A stretch of DNA of 64,000 bases from CAIYRG01 sp965247505. GTDB lineage: Bacteria; Pseudomonadota; Alphaproteobacteria; Micropepsales; Micropepsaceae. Below, in pieces: positions 26,706-36,053 of the stretch. Made by a program: the position numbers and the translations under genes. How positions within the stretch are numbered: position 1 is the stretch's first letter; each line of letters starts with the position of its first letter. The DNA is taken from assembly GCA_965247505.1 (NCBI GenBank), contig OZ252020.1, positions 868,001 to 932,000 on the forward strand, read 5' to 3'. The notes beneath the pieces were generated by a model that was given only the letters and a program-made list of their open reading frames with translations, was not told the DNA's origin and ran no database searches.

Positions 26706-27443
26706 ATGGCCCAAGCTGAAAATCCGATCATCGTTATTCCCGCCCGAATGGCGTCGAGCCGCCTGCCCGGAAAGCCTCTGGCCGGTATTGCAGGGCTCCC
26801 CATGATCGTACGGGTTTGGGCCCGGGCGGAAGCGGCTGGCATTGGCCCCGTTGTCATTGCAGCAGGCGATGAAGAGATCGTGGCAGCTGTTGCGGCGGCT
26901 GGCGGGCGCACCATTCTAACAGATTCGGAGATTTCTTCGGGCTCGGACCGCGTCCATGCCGCTCTTCAAGCGCTCGATCCGGGCGAAAAGCACAAAGTGG
27001 TCGTTAATCTGCAAGGGGATATCCCAGGTATCGCGGCGGATTCGCTGAGACGCGTTGTGGCGGCACTGGCCGAATCGGGAGCCGATATCGCAACGCTTGT
27101 TGCGCCAGCCGATCCGCTCGATCGGGACAATCCAAATGTCGTCAAACCTGCAATTGCCTGGGCGCCCGGCGGCAATCTTGGGCGAGCGCTCTATTTTAGC
27201 CGCAGCTCTATTCCGTCCGGCGAAGGTGAGCTGTTTCATCATATCGGTATCTACGCTTATACCAGGGACGCGCTGACTCGTTTCGTCGAATTGCCGCCGT
27301 CAACACTGGAAAAACGCGAGGGATTGGAGCAATTGCGCGCTATGGAAGCAGGAATGAATATTGCGGTTGCGCGCGTTGACGAGATTCCACTCACCGTTGA
27401 CACTGAGGCCGATCTGGAAAAAGCAAGGCGTCACCTGTCATGA
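26706..27443 (+). CDS. kdsB: 3-deoxy-manno-octulosonate cytidylyltransferase (KdsB)
   Basis: Forms CMP-KDO from CTP and KDO for lipopolysaccharide inner core. 245 residues: IPARMASSRLPGKPL near the N-terminus (CTP-binding), SSGSDRVHAAL, VVNLQGDIPGI with the metal-binding Asp, FHHIGIYAYTRDAL, and VDTEADLEKAR at the end. The stop overlaps the pheA ATG by 4 bp (translational coupling). Confidence 0.95.
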   Translation: MAQAENPIIVIPARMASSRLPGKPLAGIAGLPMIVRVWARAEAAGIGPVVIAAGDEEIVAAVAAAGGRTILTDSEISSGSDRVHAALQALDPGEKHKVVVNLQGDIPGIAADSLRRVVAALAESGADIATLVAPADPLDRDNPNVVKPAIAWAPGGNLGRALYFSRSSIPSGEGELFHHIGIYAYTRDALTRFVELPPSTLEKREGLEQLRAMEAGMNIAVARVDEIPLTVDTEADLEKARRHLS

Positions 27444-28312
27444 CAGTCTCGTCGAAAATCAAAACGGCACGCAAAATCGTCTATCAAGGCGAGCCCGGTT
27501 CCTATTCGCATCTCGCCTGTACCGAGGCGTTGCCGCATTGCGAAGTGATTGCGGCGCCGACCTTTGAAGATGCCTTTGCGGCGATCCGCGCCAACCAAGC
27601 CGATCTTGGCCTTATCCCGATCGAGAATTCTCTTCATGGGCGGATCACCGATATTCATCATCTGTTGCCCGACGAAACAATTTATATCGTGGGCGAGAAT
27701 TTTCATCGCATACGTCATCAGCTCCTTGGGATTGAGAGTGCAACACTGAAGGGTCTCAAGACCGTCATCAGTCAAGAGCCGGCCTTGGGGCAAGTGCGCA
27801 AAGTGATCGCGGAACTGGGTTTAAAGCGTCAGCTCTGGGCCGATACGGCAGGCGCTGCGCGTCACATCGCCGAACTAAACGATCCCAGCGTTGCCGCTGT
27901 CGCTTCCACGCTTGCCGCCAAAACGCATGGCCTCAAAATCCTCAAGCCCGATATCGAGGACGCCGAACACAATGTGACTAGGTTTCTTATCATGTCGGCC
28001 GAGCCGGACGATATCGACAATAGCGATGCGCCGGTGATCACCACCTTTATATTCCGTGTACGGAACGTTCCGGCGGCGCTCTATAAAGCCTTAGGCGGCT
28101 TTGCCACAAATGGCGTCAATATGACGAAGCTGGAATCTTATCAGCTCGGCGGATCCTTCCATGCAACCCAATTCTATGCCGACATTTCCGGTCATCCGGA
28201 AGAGCGCAATGTCCGCCTCGCATTGGAGGAGCTGCAGTTCTTTACCTCGAGTCTAAAAGTGCTGGGCGTGTATCCTGCGCACCCCTTTCGCTTGGAGGAT
28301 AAAGGGAGCTAG
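27440..28312 (+). CDS. pheA: Prephenate dehydratase (PheA)
   Basis: Converts prephenate to phenylpyruvate in phenylalanine synthesis. 290 residues. Dehydratase domain: YQGEPGSYSHLA, IPIENSLHGRI, and the catalytic THR-type block HNVTRFLIM near residue 180. A C-terminal ACT domain (ALYKALGGFATNGVNMTKLES) gives phenylalanine feedback control. No chorismate mutase domain, as usual for alphaproteobacteria. Overlaps kdsB by 4 bp. Confidence 0.95.
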   Translation: MTVSSKIKTARKIVYQGEPGSYSHLACTEALPHCEVIAAPTFEDAFAAIRANQADLGLIPIENSLHGRITDIHHLLPDETIYIVGENFHRIRHQLLGIESATLKGLKTVISQEPALGQVRKVIAELGLKRQLWADTAGAARHIAELNDPSVAAVASTLAAKTHGLKILKPDIEDAEHNVTRFLIMSAEPDDIDNSDAPVITTFIFRVRNVPAALYKALGGFATNGVNMTKLESYQLGGSFHATQFYADISGHPEERNVRLALEELQFFTSSLKVLGVYPAHPFRLEDKGS

Positions 28313-28449
28313 GTGCACTCCGCTTGGCCGTCGGCGACTCAGTTGGCTGTGCCAAAGCTGGTTTTTTGTGCTTTCGCCGATTTGGCGCTGCTTCGCCTCA
28401 CTTTTTGCACAAATTCGGTATAGAATCTGATGCTCCTGGGCTCGGCATA

Positions 28450-28938
28450 ATGGAGAACATGTTTTTGAGACGATACGGCCTAATTTCCGCAGTGACTGCT
28501 GTCGGCATTTTGCTGGCGTGGCCTGTGGTCGGCCAAAACCGCTCCATCGGAAATGTGTTTCGTGATTTCGAAATGATCTGCTTTTCCTATGCAGAGCAGG
28601 GATACTCAATTGATGTCAGAGCCTCAATCGACCAGGCAGGGTATCAGTTTTTGCAGAAAACCAGTGATGGTGAGGACGGGTATAGCCTGGGTGTGGTCCA
28701 ACTGATCATCGGGCGCAAGGGATGCGCGTTCGGAATGCCGGAACTTCCCTTTGCGCAAATGTCGGAGTGGACCACGCAATGGGCGAACATCAATGGCCTG
28801 GAAATCGCGCAAATGACGATAAACGCGCGGGGAGGCCAATATTGGGTATGGGACGGGCAAGACTTCTCGGTGGCCTTGGAGGAAGGTGAGTTCCCAGGTG
28901 GGACGCCCATGAGCGGTCTCATTCTCACGCGCGAGTAA
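28450..28938 (+). CDS. Hypothetical exported protein
   Basis: About 162 residues from ATG 28450. The first segment (FLRRYGLISAVTAVGILLAWPVVGQ) is a signal peptide. The mature part has two cysteines (MICFSYAE and RKGCAFGMP) and many aromatic residues; no recognised family. An upstream ATG (28324) would bury the signal peptide at residue 50. Monocistronic, between pheA and the zinc-ribbon gene. Confidence 0.6.
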   Translation: MENMFLRRYGLISAVTAVGILLAWPVVGQNRSIGNVFRDFEMICFSYAEQGYSIDVRASIDQAGYQFLQKTSDGEDGYSLGVVQLIIGRKGCAFGMPELPFAQMSEWTTQWANINGLEIAQMTINARGGQYWVWDGQDFSVALEEGEFPGGTPMSGLILTRE

Positions 28939-29096
28939 ATACTCGCTGGCCCCAGCGCGTCGCGTTTCGCTGCTGGCCTATGCAGTATGCCGATGGCCAA
29001 AATGGAGAAACGACAAAGCCGCTTGCCGGTTGTGTAAATTGGTTGATAGGTTGTGATTAGAAGTTAAAAATCTGATTTTAAAAAAGGGCTGGAAAT

Positions 29097-29288
29097 ATGG
29101 CGACCTATGAGTGTGAAAAATGCGGCATGAGCGTCAATGCGACTTGCGGAAAATGCGACGCGCCACTGGCAAATGATAGCCTTCAGCTCGACGACGGCAA
29201 TAAAGTGCAGATTTCAAAATGTCCCAACGGCCACGGGAAGATAAAATCCCCGATGTGCTGCGGCCAAGATATGAGCTGCTCGGTATAG
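29097..29288 (+). CDS. Small conserved zinc-ribbon protein
   Basis: 63 residues with eight or nine cysteines: CEKCG, CGKC, SKCPNGHGK and PMCCGQDMSC. I recall very similar short proteins across alphaproteobacteria, with the same KCPNGHGKIKSP-type centre, but no function. Two CxxC pairs predict at least one zinc site. Purine-rich aaaaaggg precedes the ATG by 6 bases. Alone, convergent with nudC. Confidence 0.75.
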   Translation: MATYECEKCGMSVNATCGKCDAPLANDSLQLDDGNKVQISKCPNGHGKIKSPMCCGQDMSCSV

Positions 29289-29313
29289 CGCCGCAAGACG
29301 AGCGCGAGCTTAA

Positions 29314-30249
29314 TCAGCCTTCTGCCCAGCTTTTAATCAGATGATATGCGATGGCGATTGGGCGCGGCAGCCTGACGCCGTCGATCTCATTGCCGGCGAG
29401 CATGCTTAAAATCGTCTTTCTGTCGAACCAACGCGCGGAGACGATTTCAACACCGTCGACATTTATTTCTTCCGTCTTCGCCTCGGCGAAGCATCCGATC
29501 ATCATCGACGAGGGAAAAGGCCAAGGTTGAGAGGCAAAATAGCGTACGTTTCCGATCTTAATTCCGACTTCCTCGAAGACCTCCCGGCGCACACTCTCCT
29601 CGATCGATTCACCCGGCTCCACAAATCCGGCGAGCGCCGAATGATTGTGAGCGGTCGCAAAGCGCTTATTGCGCGCTAGTAGACAGCGCTCGCCATTTGT
29701 CACCAGCATGATCACCGCCGGATCGGTACGTGGAAAATGGCTGGTACTGCATGAGAGGTATTCGCGCCGGTATCCGGCATCGACGCTTTTCGTTTCGGCC
29801 CCGCATGCGGAGCAAAAAAGATGACGCGCATGCCAATCGAGAAGGGCTTTGGCCTGGCCCAAAATTCCACTCTCCTGGACCGTTAGGAGATCGAGGGCGC
29901 CTCGCGCATCGCGAAAATGAGCGGGGAAAGGGAGCTTTGATGGCGGCTCTTCAAGGGACGAAACATCGCGGGCGAAATAGCCCGCATCGCCGCTCAATCC
30001 GAGAAAGACTTCTCTTGCTTCCGCCCGGCCAAGGGCCTCGATTTCTTCCAAATTTAGATAACAAAGCGCCGCCTCGGGTGCCTCTGATGGCCCGGTGAGA
30101 AGGGGTTGAAGCTTCCAAAAAGGTAGAAATCGGGCCTGCGGTTCGCCGCGCTTAGTACCGAGCCAATTAGAATCGGTGCGCAAATCGCCGGCGCGGTCGA
30201 GCGGGTTTGCAGTGAAGACCAGGGGGGCTTTGGAGGCGTTTGAGGGCAT
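29314..30249 (-). CDS. nudC: NAD(+)/NADH diphosphatase (NudC), degenerate zinc ribbon
   Basis: Hydrolyses NADH and deNADs RNA caps; 311 residues. A zinc-ribbon region HLFCSACGAETK...LSCSTSHFPRTDP has CxxC followed by a single Cys where CxxC is normal, so one ligand appears replaced by Ser. The Nudix box GFVEPGESIEESVRREVFEEVGI is complete. The NudC-specific SQPWPFPSSMM follows. C-terminus RPIAIAYHLIKSW is family-typical. Divergent from the SRP RNA, which starts 107 bp beyond its ATG. Confidence 0.93.
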   Translation of the reverse strand: MPSNASKAPLVFTANPLDRAGDLRTDSNWLGTKRGEPQARFLPFWKLQPLLTGPSEAPEAALCYLNLEEIEALGRAEAREVFLGLSGDAGYFARDVSSLEEPPSKLPFPAHFRDARGALDLLTVQESGILGQAKALLDWHARHLFCSACGAETKSVDAGYRREYLSCSTSHFPRTDPAVIMLVTNGERCLLARNKRFATAHNHSALAGFVEPGESIEESVRREVFEEVGIKIGNVRYFASQPWPFPSSMMIGCFAEAKTEEINVDGVEIVSARWFDRKTILSMLAGNEIDGVRLPRPIAIAYHLIKSWAEG

Positions 30250-30355
30250 GGGGCCAAGCTAATCCGGGGCGCCGAGGGAAGAAACAGGGATTTACTCGCA
30301 AATTCTTTGCGCTCCGGCCTTGTTACGCCATGGCCGGAGCTTGATATAGTGCCAT

Positions 30356-30453
30356 TGGGAGATCGGCGGCGGGCGAGGTTCTCGCCAACCCGGTCAGGTC
30401 CGGAAGGAAGCAGCCGCAACGAGTTTTGCCTCGGGTCGCTTGCCGGTCTTCCA
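30356..30453 (+). ncRNA. ffs: Bacterial small signal recognition particle RNA (4.5S)
   Basis: Contains the universal apical loop text ggtcaggtccggaaggaagc at 30392-30411 followed by agcc. Ends tgggagatcggc (30356-30367) and gccggtcttcca (30442-30453) pair to close the hairpin, giving about 98 nt. Located between nudC and dnaX, the usual alphaproteobacterial place. It binds Ffh for cotranslational membrane targeting. Confidence 0.95.
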
Positions 30454-30519
30454 CTTCATTGAATGCCAGCGCAGGCGAGCGGCCACGGCGCGAGGCGCTA
30501 AAAACGAAACCGCGATTTT

Positions 30520-32421
30520 ATGGCCGACGAGACGACCGATACTTCGAACTTAACCCTCAACATTGGATCTGCGGGCGGGCAAGGCGCAGAGCCCTATCGC
30601 GTTCTGGCGCGAAAATACCGGCCGCAAGATTTCACGGGGCTGATCGGACAAGAGGTCTTGGTCCGCACTTTGCGAAATGCATTTGCCAAAGGGCGAATTG
30701 CACATGCCTTCATGCTCACTGGTGTGCGCGGCGTTGGCAAGACGACCACCGCGCGCATTATCGCGCGCGCGCTCAACTGCGTTGGTCCCGACGGAAAGCG
30801 CGATCTGCCCACCATCGATCCATGTGGAGAGTGCGATCCTTGCCGTGCTATCGCAGAATCGCGTCACGTCGATGTCTTAGAGATGGATGCTGCTTCGCGC
30901 ACCGGCATCGACGATATTCGGGAAATCATCGAAGGTACGCGCTATGCGCCTGCAAGCGCCCGCTACAAAGTTTACATCATCGACGAAGTTCATATGCTCT
31001 CCAAGCAAGCCTTTAACGGTTTGCTTAAAACGCTTGAAGAGCCGCCCCCGCACGTAAAATTCGTATTCGCGACCACTGAAATCCGAAAAGTTCCGGTTAC
31101 GGTCTTGTCGCGTTGCCAACGTTTCGATCTGCGCCGAATCGAGACTGCGGAATTGACTGCGCACATTGCCGCTATTGCCGAGATGGAAAAAATCGCAATC
31201 GAGGGGGATGCGCTTGCGCTCCTTGCGCGAGCGGCCGAAGGCTCGGTGCGCGATGCTCTCTCTCTTCTCGATCAGGCCATCGCTCATCAAATGGGTGATG
31301 GCGCAGAGGCCTCGATCAGCGCGGACGATGCGCGCTCCATGCTTGGGCTGGCCGACCGTGGCCGTGTATTGGCTCTTTTTGAGAAATTGATGGCCGGGAA
31401 GATTTCCGAAGCGCTTGTCGATTTGCGCGACCTTTATAATGGCGGCGCCGACCCGATGGTGATCATACAAGATCTCCTTGAGGCGACGCATTTTCTGACA
31501 AGGGTAAAAGTCGCTCCCGGCGCCGAAGGTTTTTTCGACGGTGGATCTGCCGAAGCCGAACGCGCAGTCGAAATGGCCGGAAAATTAAGCGTGCCCAGTC
31601 TAACGCGCGCCTGGCAAATGTTGCTCAAGGGCTTGATCGAAGTGCGCGACGCGGCCAATCCACTGCCGGCAGCGGAAATGGCCTTGGTTCGGCTTGCTTA
31701 CGCAGCCGATTTGCCGCCGACAGAGAAATTGGTGCGCGGGCTACTCGATACGCAAGCAGCAGAAGGTAGCGCGCCGGCTAGAGCGTCCACCAAAGTAAAC
31801 GCGCTGCGCGCACAAAGCGCAGAGTCGAGTCGTGGAATGGCGAATCTAAGCATGGCAAATTCGGCAATGGCTAGCTCGGCGATTGCTATGGCTGAGGAGC
31901 CTGAGGCGACTTCCGCTACGGCGCCAGCGCCAACGCTTGTCGCGCCCGAGATTGAATCCCTGGCAGACCTCGTAGCGCTTGCGCGGGCGAAAGGCGCGCG
32001 GATTTTGGAACGTCACCTCGAAAATGAGGTGCATTTGGTGTCGTTGGAGCGCGGAAAGATTGAATTCCGACCCGGCACGCACGCCCCGCGCAGTTTGGCG
32101 GGCGATCTCGCGCAACGCTTGCGCGATTGGACGGGGCAGCGCTGGATTGTGACGCTGGCAAATGAAGGTGGTGCCCCGACGATGGCGGAGCAGCGGCAAA
32201 TGGATGAGAGGGCGCTTAAAGATTCGGTATCCAACGAGCCATTCGTGCGCGCGGTTTTAGATGCTTTTCCGGGCGCCGAGGTCGTCGCAGTACGCGATAA
32301 ACCGGGCGAGGGTGGGGAGCCGCCGGTCGAGGAGGCGATGCCAGAGTCAATTGATGAGTCAATCAATGAATCAATCGACGCATCATCGCGAGAGCCAGAT
32401 CGAGCGAACGAGGAGAGATAG
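30520..32421 (+). CDS. dnaX: DNA polymerase III subunits gamma and tau (DnaX)
   Basis: Clamp-loader ATPase, 633 residues. YRVLARKYRPQDF precedes Walker A GVRGVGKTTTAR (near residue 72). A four-Cys zinc module (NC...PCGECDPC) and Walker B IIDEVHMLS follow, with sensor text FATTEIRKVPVTVLSRCQRF. The tau-like C-terminus starts around residue 420. The tail carries an S-I-D/N-E repeat (ESIDESINESIDASS) from a small trinucleotide-phase repeat at 32345-32388. No clear slippery A6 site for gamma production was seen. Start of a dnaX-ebfC-recR unit: ebfC begins 3 bp after the stop. Confidence 0.96.
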   Translation: MADETTDTSNLTLNIGSAGGQGAEPYRVLARKYRPQDFTGLIGQEVLVRTLRNAFAKGRIAHAFMLTGVRGVGKTTTARIIARALNCVGPDGKRDLPTIDPCGECDPCRAIAESRHVDVLEMDAASRTGIDDIREIIEGTRYAPASARYKVYIIDEVHMLSKQAFNGLLKTLEEPPPHVKFVFATTEIRKVPVTVLSRCQRFDLRRIETAELTAHIAAIAEMEKIAIEGDALALLARAAEGSVRDALSLLDQAIAHQMGDGAEASISADDARSMLGLADRGRVLALFEKLMAGKISEALVDLRDLYNGGADPMVIIQDLLEATHFLTRVKVAPGAEGFFDGGSAEAERAVEMAGKLSVPSLTRAWQMLLKGLIEVRDAANPLPAAEMALVRLAYAADLPPTEKLVRGLLDTQAAEGSAPARASTKVNALRAQSAESSRGMANLSMANSAMASSAIAMAEEPEATSATAPAPTLVAPEIESLADLVALARAKGARILERHLENEVHLVSLERGKIEFRPGTHAPRSLAGDLAQRLRDWTGQRWIVTLANEGGAPTMAEQRQMDERALKDSVSNEPFVRAVLDAFPGAEVVAVRDKPGEGGEPPVEEAMPESIDESINESIDASSREPDRANEER

Positions 32422-32424
32422 CCG

Positions 32425-32739
32425 ATGGACATGCGTGAGATTCTCGAGCGCGCCAAGGAAATGCAGCAAAAGGCCGCCGACATGCAGCGCGCTATGGCCG
32501 ATGTCGAGGTTGAAGGCGCGGCCGGTGGCGGCATGGTGCGCGCGGTGCTTTCAGGAAATGGCACGCTGAAACGCGTTAACATTGATCTGTCGCTCTATAA
32601 GGAAGGCGAGCGGGAAATTCTCGAAGATCTCATCGTAGCGGCTCACGGCGATGCAAAGGCAAAGTTGGAAAAGCGCGTGGCAGACGAAATGAGCCAACTC
32701 GCAGGCAAATTCGGGCTCCCCCCGGGACTGGGCTTATAA
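32425..32739 (+). CDS. YbaB/EbfC family nucleoid-associated protein
   Basis: 104 residues, a homodimeric DNA-binding protein almost always between dnaX and recR. Begins MDMREILERAKEMQQKAADMQ (coiled-coil), with the tweezers core VEGAAGGGMVRAVLSGNG and the C-terminal KFGLPPGLGL. Its start is 3 bp after dnaX, and recR follows 3 bp after its stop. Confidence 0.95.
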   Translation: MDMREILERAKEMQQKAADMQRAMADVEVEGAAGGGMVRAVLSGNGTLKRVNIDLSLYKEGEREILEDLIVAAHGDAKAKLEKRVADEMSQLAGKFGLPPGLGL

Positions 32740-32742
32740 GCC

Positions 32743-33351
32743 ATGGCGACGTCTCCGGCGGGGCAGGAGATCGAACGGCTCATCAAACTTCTTGCAAAGT
32801 TGCCGGGGCTCGGGCCCCGTTCGGCGCGTAGAGCCGCATTGGTCCTCTTAAAGAAGCGCGAGAGCCTCTTGGAGCCCTTAGCCGCCGCCATGGCAGGGGC
32901 CGCGGCCGCAATCAAGACCTGTAGCAATTGCGGCAATCTCGATACTGAAAACCCTTGCGTGATTTGTACCGATGCGAAGCGCGACAATTCGGTTATGTGT
33001 GTGGTCGAGGATGTCGGAGCTCTGTGGGCGCTTGAGCGCGCAAGCGTTTTTTGCGGCGCCTATCATGTGTTGGGCGGCGCCCTTTCGGCGCTCGATGGTG
33101 TAACTCCGGAAAAGCTCAATCTGCCGTCATTGTTGGAACGCGCAAAGAGCAGCGAGGTGATTGAAGTGATCCTCGCAATGAATGCGACTATTGAGGGGCA
33201 AAGCACGGCGCATTATTTGATGGACGTTTTGGAGCCGTTGAATATTAAGATCTCGCGTCTTGCCCATGGTGTGCCTGTTGGCGGCGAGCTGGATTATCTC
33301 GATGAGGGCACGCTGTCGGCGGCCTTTCGGGCGCGCCGGCCTTTCATCTAA
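32743..33351 (+). CDS. recR: Recombination mediator RecR
   Basis: RecFOR pathway, loads RecA at gaps. 202 residues: HhH motif LAKLPGLGPRSARRAAL, zinc finger CSNCGNLDTENPCVIC, Toprim core VMCVVEDVGALWALERA and Walker-like GVPVGGELDYLDEGTL. Third gene of the dnaX unit; its 3' end overlaps the convergent rmuC by 4 bp. Confidence 0.95.
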   Translation: MATSPAGQEIERLIKLLAKLPGLGPRSARRAALVLLKKRESLLEPLAAAMAGAAAAIKTCSNCGNLDTENPCVICTDAKRDNSVMCVVEDVGALWALERASVFCGAYHVLGGALSALDGVTPEKLNLPSLLERAKSSEVIEVILAMNATIEGQSTAHYLMDVLEPLNIKISRLAHGVPVGGELDYLDEGTLSAAFRARRPFI

Positions 33352-34469
33352 GACTCGTCGTTCGCGCTTAGCGGCAAGCTCAGCGTTTCGACGTCTTTGA
33401 CATCGATGGCTTGAAGCTCGACCTTTTCGATGTTTCCCGCGCGCTTCGTGACCCGCTCCGTCGATGTCAGGATGTCTTTGATGTCGCCCTCGGCCTGGCC
33501 AAGATGCGTTTGCAATTTTTGAACGCGCTGCTCCAACAATCCAACATCGCGGAGCATGAAGCCAACTTCGCGCTGAATGAGATCTGCTTGTTCGCGCATG
33601 CGCGCATCCTTCAATACCGTTTGCACGGTATTAACGGCGAGAAGCAGAATATTCGGCGACACCACAACCACTCTGCTGCGATGGGCGCGCTGAATTAGCT
33701 CAGGAAAGGAATCATAAAGCTCGGCATAAATAGATTCGGACGGGACGAACATGATTGCCGGGTCCTGTGTCTCGCCTGCGATTAAGTAATTTTCCGCGAT
33801 CGTCGAAACGTGCAGCAATACATCGTTCTTAATACGTGTGCCGGCAGCTTTTCGTTCCAAATCATTGGAGGCCTTCTTGAGAAGTTCAAAAGCCTCAAGC
33901 GGAAATTTGGAATCGATCACAATCGCTGCGGGCGAGCCGGGAAGCCGGATCAGGCAATCGGGTCGCTTGCGGTTTGAGAGCGTGGCCTGAAATTCATATG
34001 CGCCGTTGGGGAGCGCATCGCGGATAATGTTCTCCATATTGCCCTGGCCATAAGCGCCTCGGCTTTGCTTGTCGGAGAGAATTTGCTGCAGCGTCACCAC
34101 TTTCCCGGAAAGATCGGTAAGGTTTTTCTGCGCTTCGTCGATCACTTTCAGCCGCATCTGGAGTCCGCCAAGCGTCTCGGCCGTCTTTGCGGCATTTTCC
34201 TTCAAATTCGTCCCCAAGCGCTGATCGAGCGCTTCCAAGCGCTCGGACAAAGTCTTTTGCAACTCGCTCTGGGTTTTTGCTTGACTGTCAATGGCCTGGC
34301 CGAAGCGCCCCGCGATTTCGTTTTGCGCCGCCACAATTTCACCAAGGCGCGCGTCAAGCGCGTGTTCGGCGCCGGGACGCGCCTTGTCTTGGCGGGTCAG
34401 CAACAATAACAACAGAGCAAGTGCGATCAGCAGCGCCAGCCCCGCCATAATCATCGCTCCTAATTCCAT
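33348..34469 (-). CDS. rmuC: DNA recombination protein RmuC
   Basis: 373 residues: N-terminal membrane helix (LALLIALALLLLLL), coiled coil through about residue 130, then a restriction-endonuclease-like domain with RPDCLIRLPGSPAAIVIDSKFPLEAFELL (active-site Asp/Lys) and MFVPSESIYAELY. Limits inversions at repeats in E. coli. Convergent with recR and divergent from def. Confidence 0.93.
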   Translation of the reverse strand: MELGAMIMAGLALLIALALLLLLLTRQDKARPGAEHALDARLGEIVAAQNEIAGRFGQAIDSQAKTQSELQKTLSERLEALDQRLGTNLKENAAKTAETLGGLQMRLKVIDEAQKNLTDLSGKVVTLQQILSDKQSRGAYGQGNMENIIRDALPNGAYEFQATLSNRKRPDCLIRLPGSPAAIVIDSKFPLEAFELLKKASNDLERKAAGTRIKNDVLLHVSTIAENYLIAGETQDPAIMFVPSESIYAELYDSFPELIQRAHRSRVVVVSPNILLLAVNTVQTVLKDARMREQADLIQREVGFMLRDVGLLEQRVQKLQTHLGQAEGDIKDILTSTERVTKRAGNIEKVELQAIDVKDVETLSLPLSANDES

Positions 34470-34523
34470 TTGTGCTGTCCTCTATCTTGACCCGGTTAGG
34501 CGCTTCACTTATGTCCGGCCGCG

Positions 34524-35042
34524 ATGGCCCTTCTGCCCCTGGTAAAAGCTCCCGACCCGCGCCTTAAAATGGTCTCCGAACCAATCGTCGAGGTCGACAA
34601 ACAATTGCGCCGATTCATGGACGACATGATGGACACCATGTGGGACGCGAACGGTATCGGCCTTGCCGCCATTCAAGTCGGCGTCCCGAAGCGCGTCGCC
34701 ATCATCGATCTCGATCCCAAGGGTCCCGACTCGAAACAGCTTTATATCATCAATCCGGTGATCGTGGCCGCATCGGGTGAGGAATCCACTTACAATGAAG
34801 GCTGTTTGTCGGTTCCGGAGTTTTGGGAGGACGTCCATAGACCTGCACAAATCACGGTGGAATATCTGGACGTGAAGGGCCAAAAACAGCAGATCGAGGC
34901 GGACGGCTTATTTGCCACCTGCTTGCAGCACGAGATCGACCATATCAACGGACTTTTGTTCATTGATCATCTCTCCAAGCTGAAACGCTCGATCGCACTG
35001 CGCAAATCGGCAAAAGCGAAGCGTCTGGACAAGGACGCATAA
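34524..35042 (+). CDS. def: Peptide deformylase
   Basis: Removes the N-formyl group from new proteins. 172 residues. Motif I GIGLAAIQVG (Ile for the usual Pro), motif II EGCLSVPE with the metal cysteine, motif III QHEIDHINGLLFIDHL with the two histidines and catalytic Glu. Head of def-fmt-truA. Confidence 0.96.
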   Translation: MALLPLVKAPDPRLKMVSEPIVEVDKQLRRFMDDMMDTMWDANGIGLAAIQVGVPKRVAIIDLDPKGPDSKQLYIINPVIVAASGEESTYNEGCLSVPEFWEDVHRPAQITVEYLDVKGQKQQIEADGLFATCLQHEIDHINGLLFIDHLSKLKRSIALRKSAKAKRLDKDA

Positions 35043-35114
35043 CGGCGCCCGTGCGGGCTGGGAATTCTTATACTCCAGGTGGTCCCGCCCCTTGAGCCGT
35101 GAGATAAGGCAGCC

Positions 35115-36050
35115 ATGACGCTACGCCTCGCTTTTATGGGAACGCCCGATTTCGCGGTGCCGACGCTGGCCGAATTGAGCGGCGCGGGTCACGAAATTGC
35201 CTGCGTCTATACCCGCGCGCCGCGCCCAAAGGGTCGCGGCATGGCGGAAGGAAAGTCGCCGGTACATTTATTTGCAGAATCGTTGAATATCCCCGTGCGC
35301 ACGCCCGCGACACTGAAATCCGGCGAGGAAGAGAAATTATTTGCGGAACTTAAACCCGCCGCGGCGGTAATCGTCGCCTATGGGATGATCTTGCCCAAAG
35401 CGATTTTGGAGGCGCCAAGGCTTGGTTGTTTCAATCTTCACGCCTCGCTTTTGCCGCGTTGGCGCGGGGCAGCGCCCATTCAACGCGCAATCATGGCAGG
35501 CGATGCCGAGACCGGAATCATGGTTATGCGGATGGGAGAAGGTCTGGATACCGGCCCCATTGTGATGAGCGAGAAGGTGGAGATAGGGCGCAAGACGGCC
35601 GGAGCCCTTCACGACGAATTAGCTCAGTTGGGAGCGACTTTGATGGTGCGTGCGCTCTCAAGCATAGAGCGCGGCGCCATCGACGAGCAGCCCCAAGACG
35701 AGGGCGGCGCTAGCTATGCCAAGAAGATTTCCCGCAATGAGACCAAACTCGACTGGTCCCGCTCGGCTGTCGAACTCGATTGCAAAATACGCGGTCTTTC
35801 GCCTTTTCCCGGTGCCTGGTTCGAGGCGAAGGGTGAGCGGATCAAAGTCATATTGGCAGAACCCGTGGCCGGGTCTGGCGCGACCGGTCGCGGGTCCGGC
35901 GCGCCCGGCGAGATATTGTCCGATCGCACCATCGCCTGTGGCGAGGGCGCATTGAAACTCATTACGGTACAGCGCGCAGGACGCGCGGCCATCGACGCGC
36001 AATCTTTCTGGCGCGGGTTTTCGTTAAGCCCGGGCGAGTCTCTGGGCTAA
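35115..36050 (+). CDS. fmt: Methionyl-tRNA formyltransferase
   Basis: Formylates initiator Met-tRNA. 311 residues: FMGTPDFAVPTL at the start, NLHASLLPRWRGAAPIQ (catalytic Asn/His loop), GLDTGPIVM, and an OB-like C-terminal domain. Residues 256-266 (AGSGATGRGSGAP) form a Gly/Ala-rich insert. truA starts 3 bp after its stop. Confidence 0.96.
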   Translation: MTLRLAFMGTPDFAVPTLAELSGAGHEIACVYTRAPRPKGRGMAEGKSPVHLFAESLNIPVRTPATLKSGEEEKLFAELKPAAAVIVAYGMILPKAILEAPRLGCFNLHASLLPRWRGAAPIQRAIMAGDAETGIMVMRMGEGLDTGPIVMSEKVEIGRKTAGALHDELAQLGATLMVRALSSIERGAIDEQPQDEGGASYAKKISRNETKLDWSRSAVELDCKIRGLSPFPGAWFEAKGERIKVILAEPVAGSGATGRGSGAPGEILSDRTIACGEGALKLITVQRAGRAAIDAQSFWRGFSLSPGESLG

Positions 36051-36053
36051 TCG

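Noticed and set aside
30520..31900. Programmed frameshift site for the gamma form of DnaX
   Set aside because: No A6-G slippery heptamer with a following hairpin was found in the coding frame.
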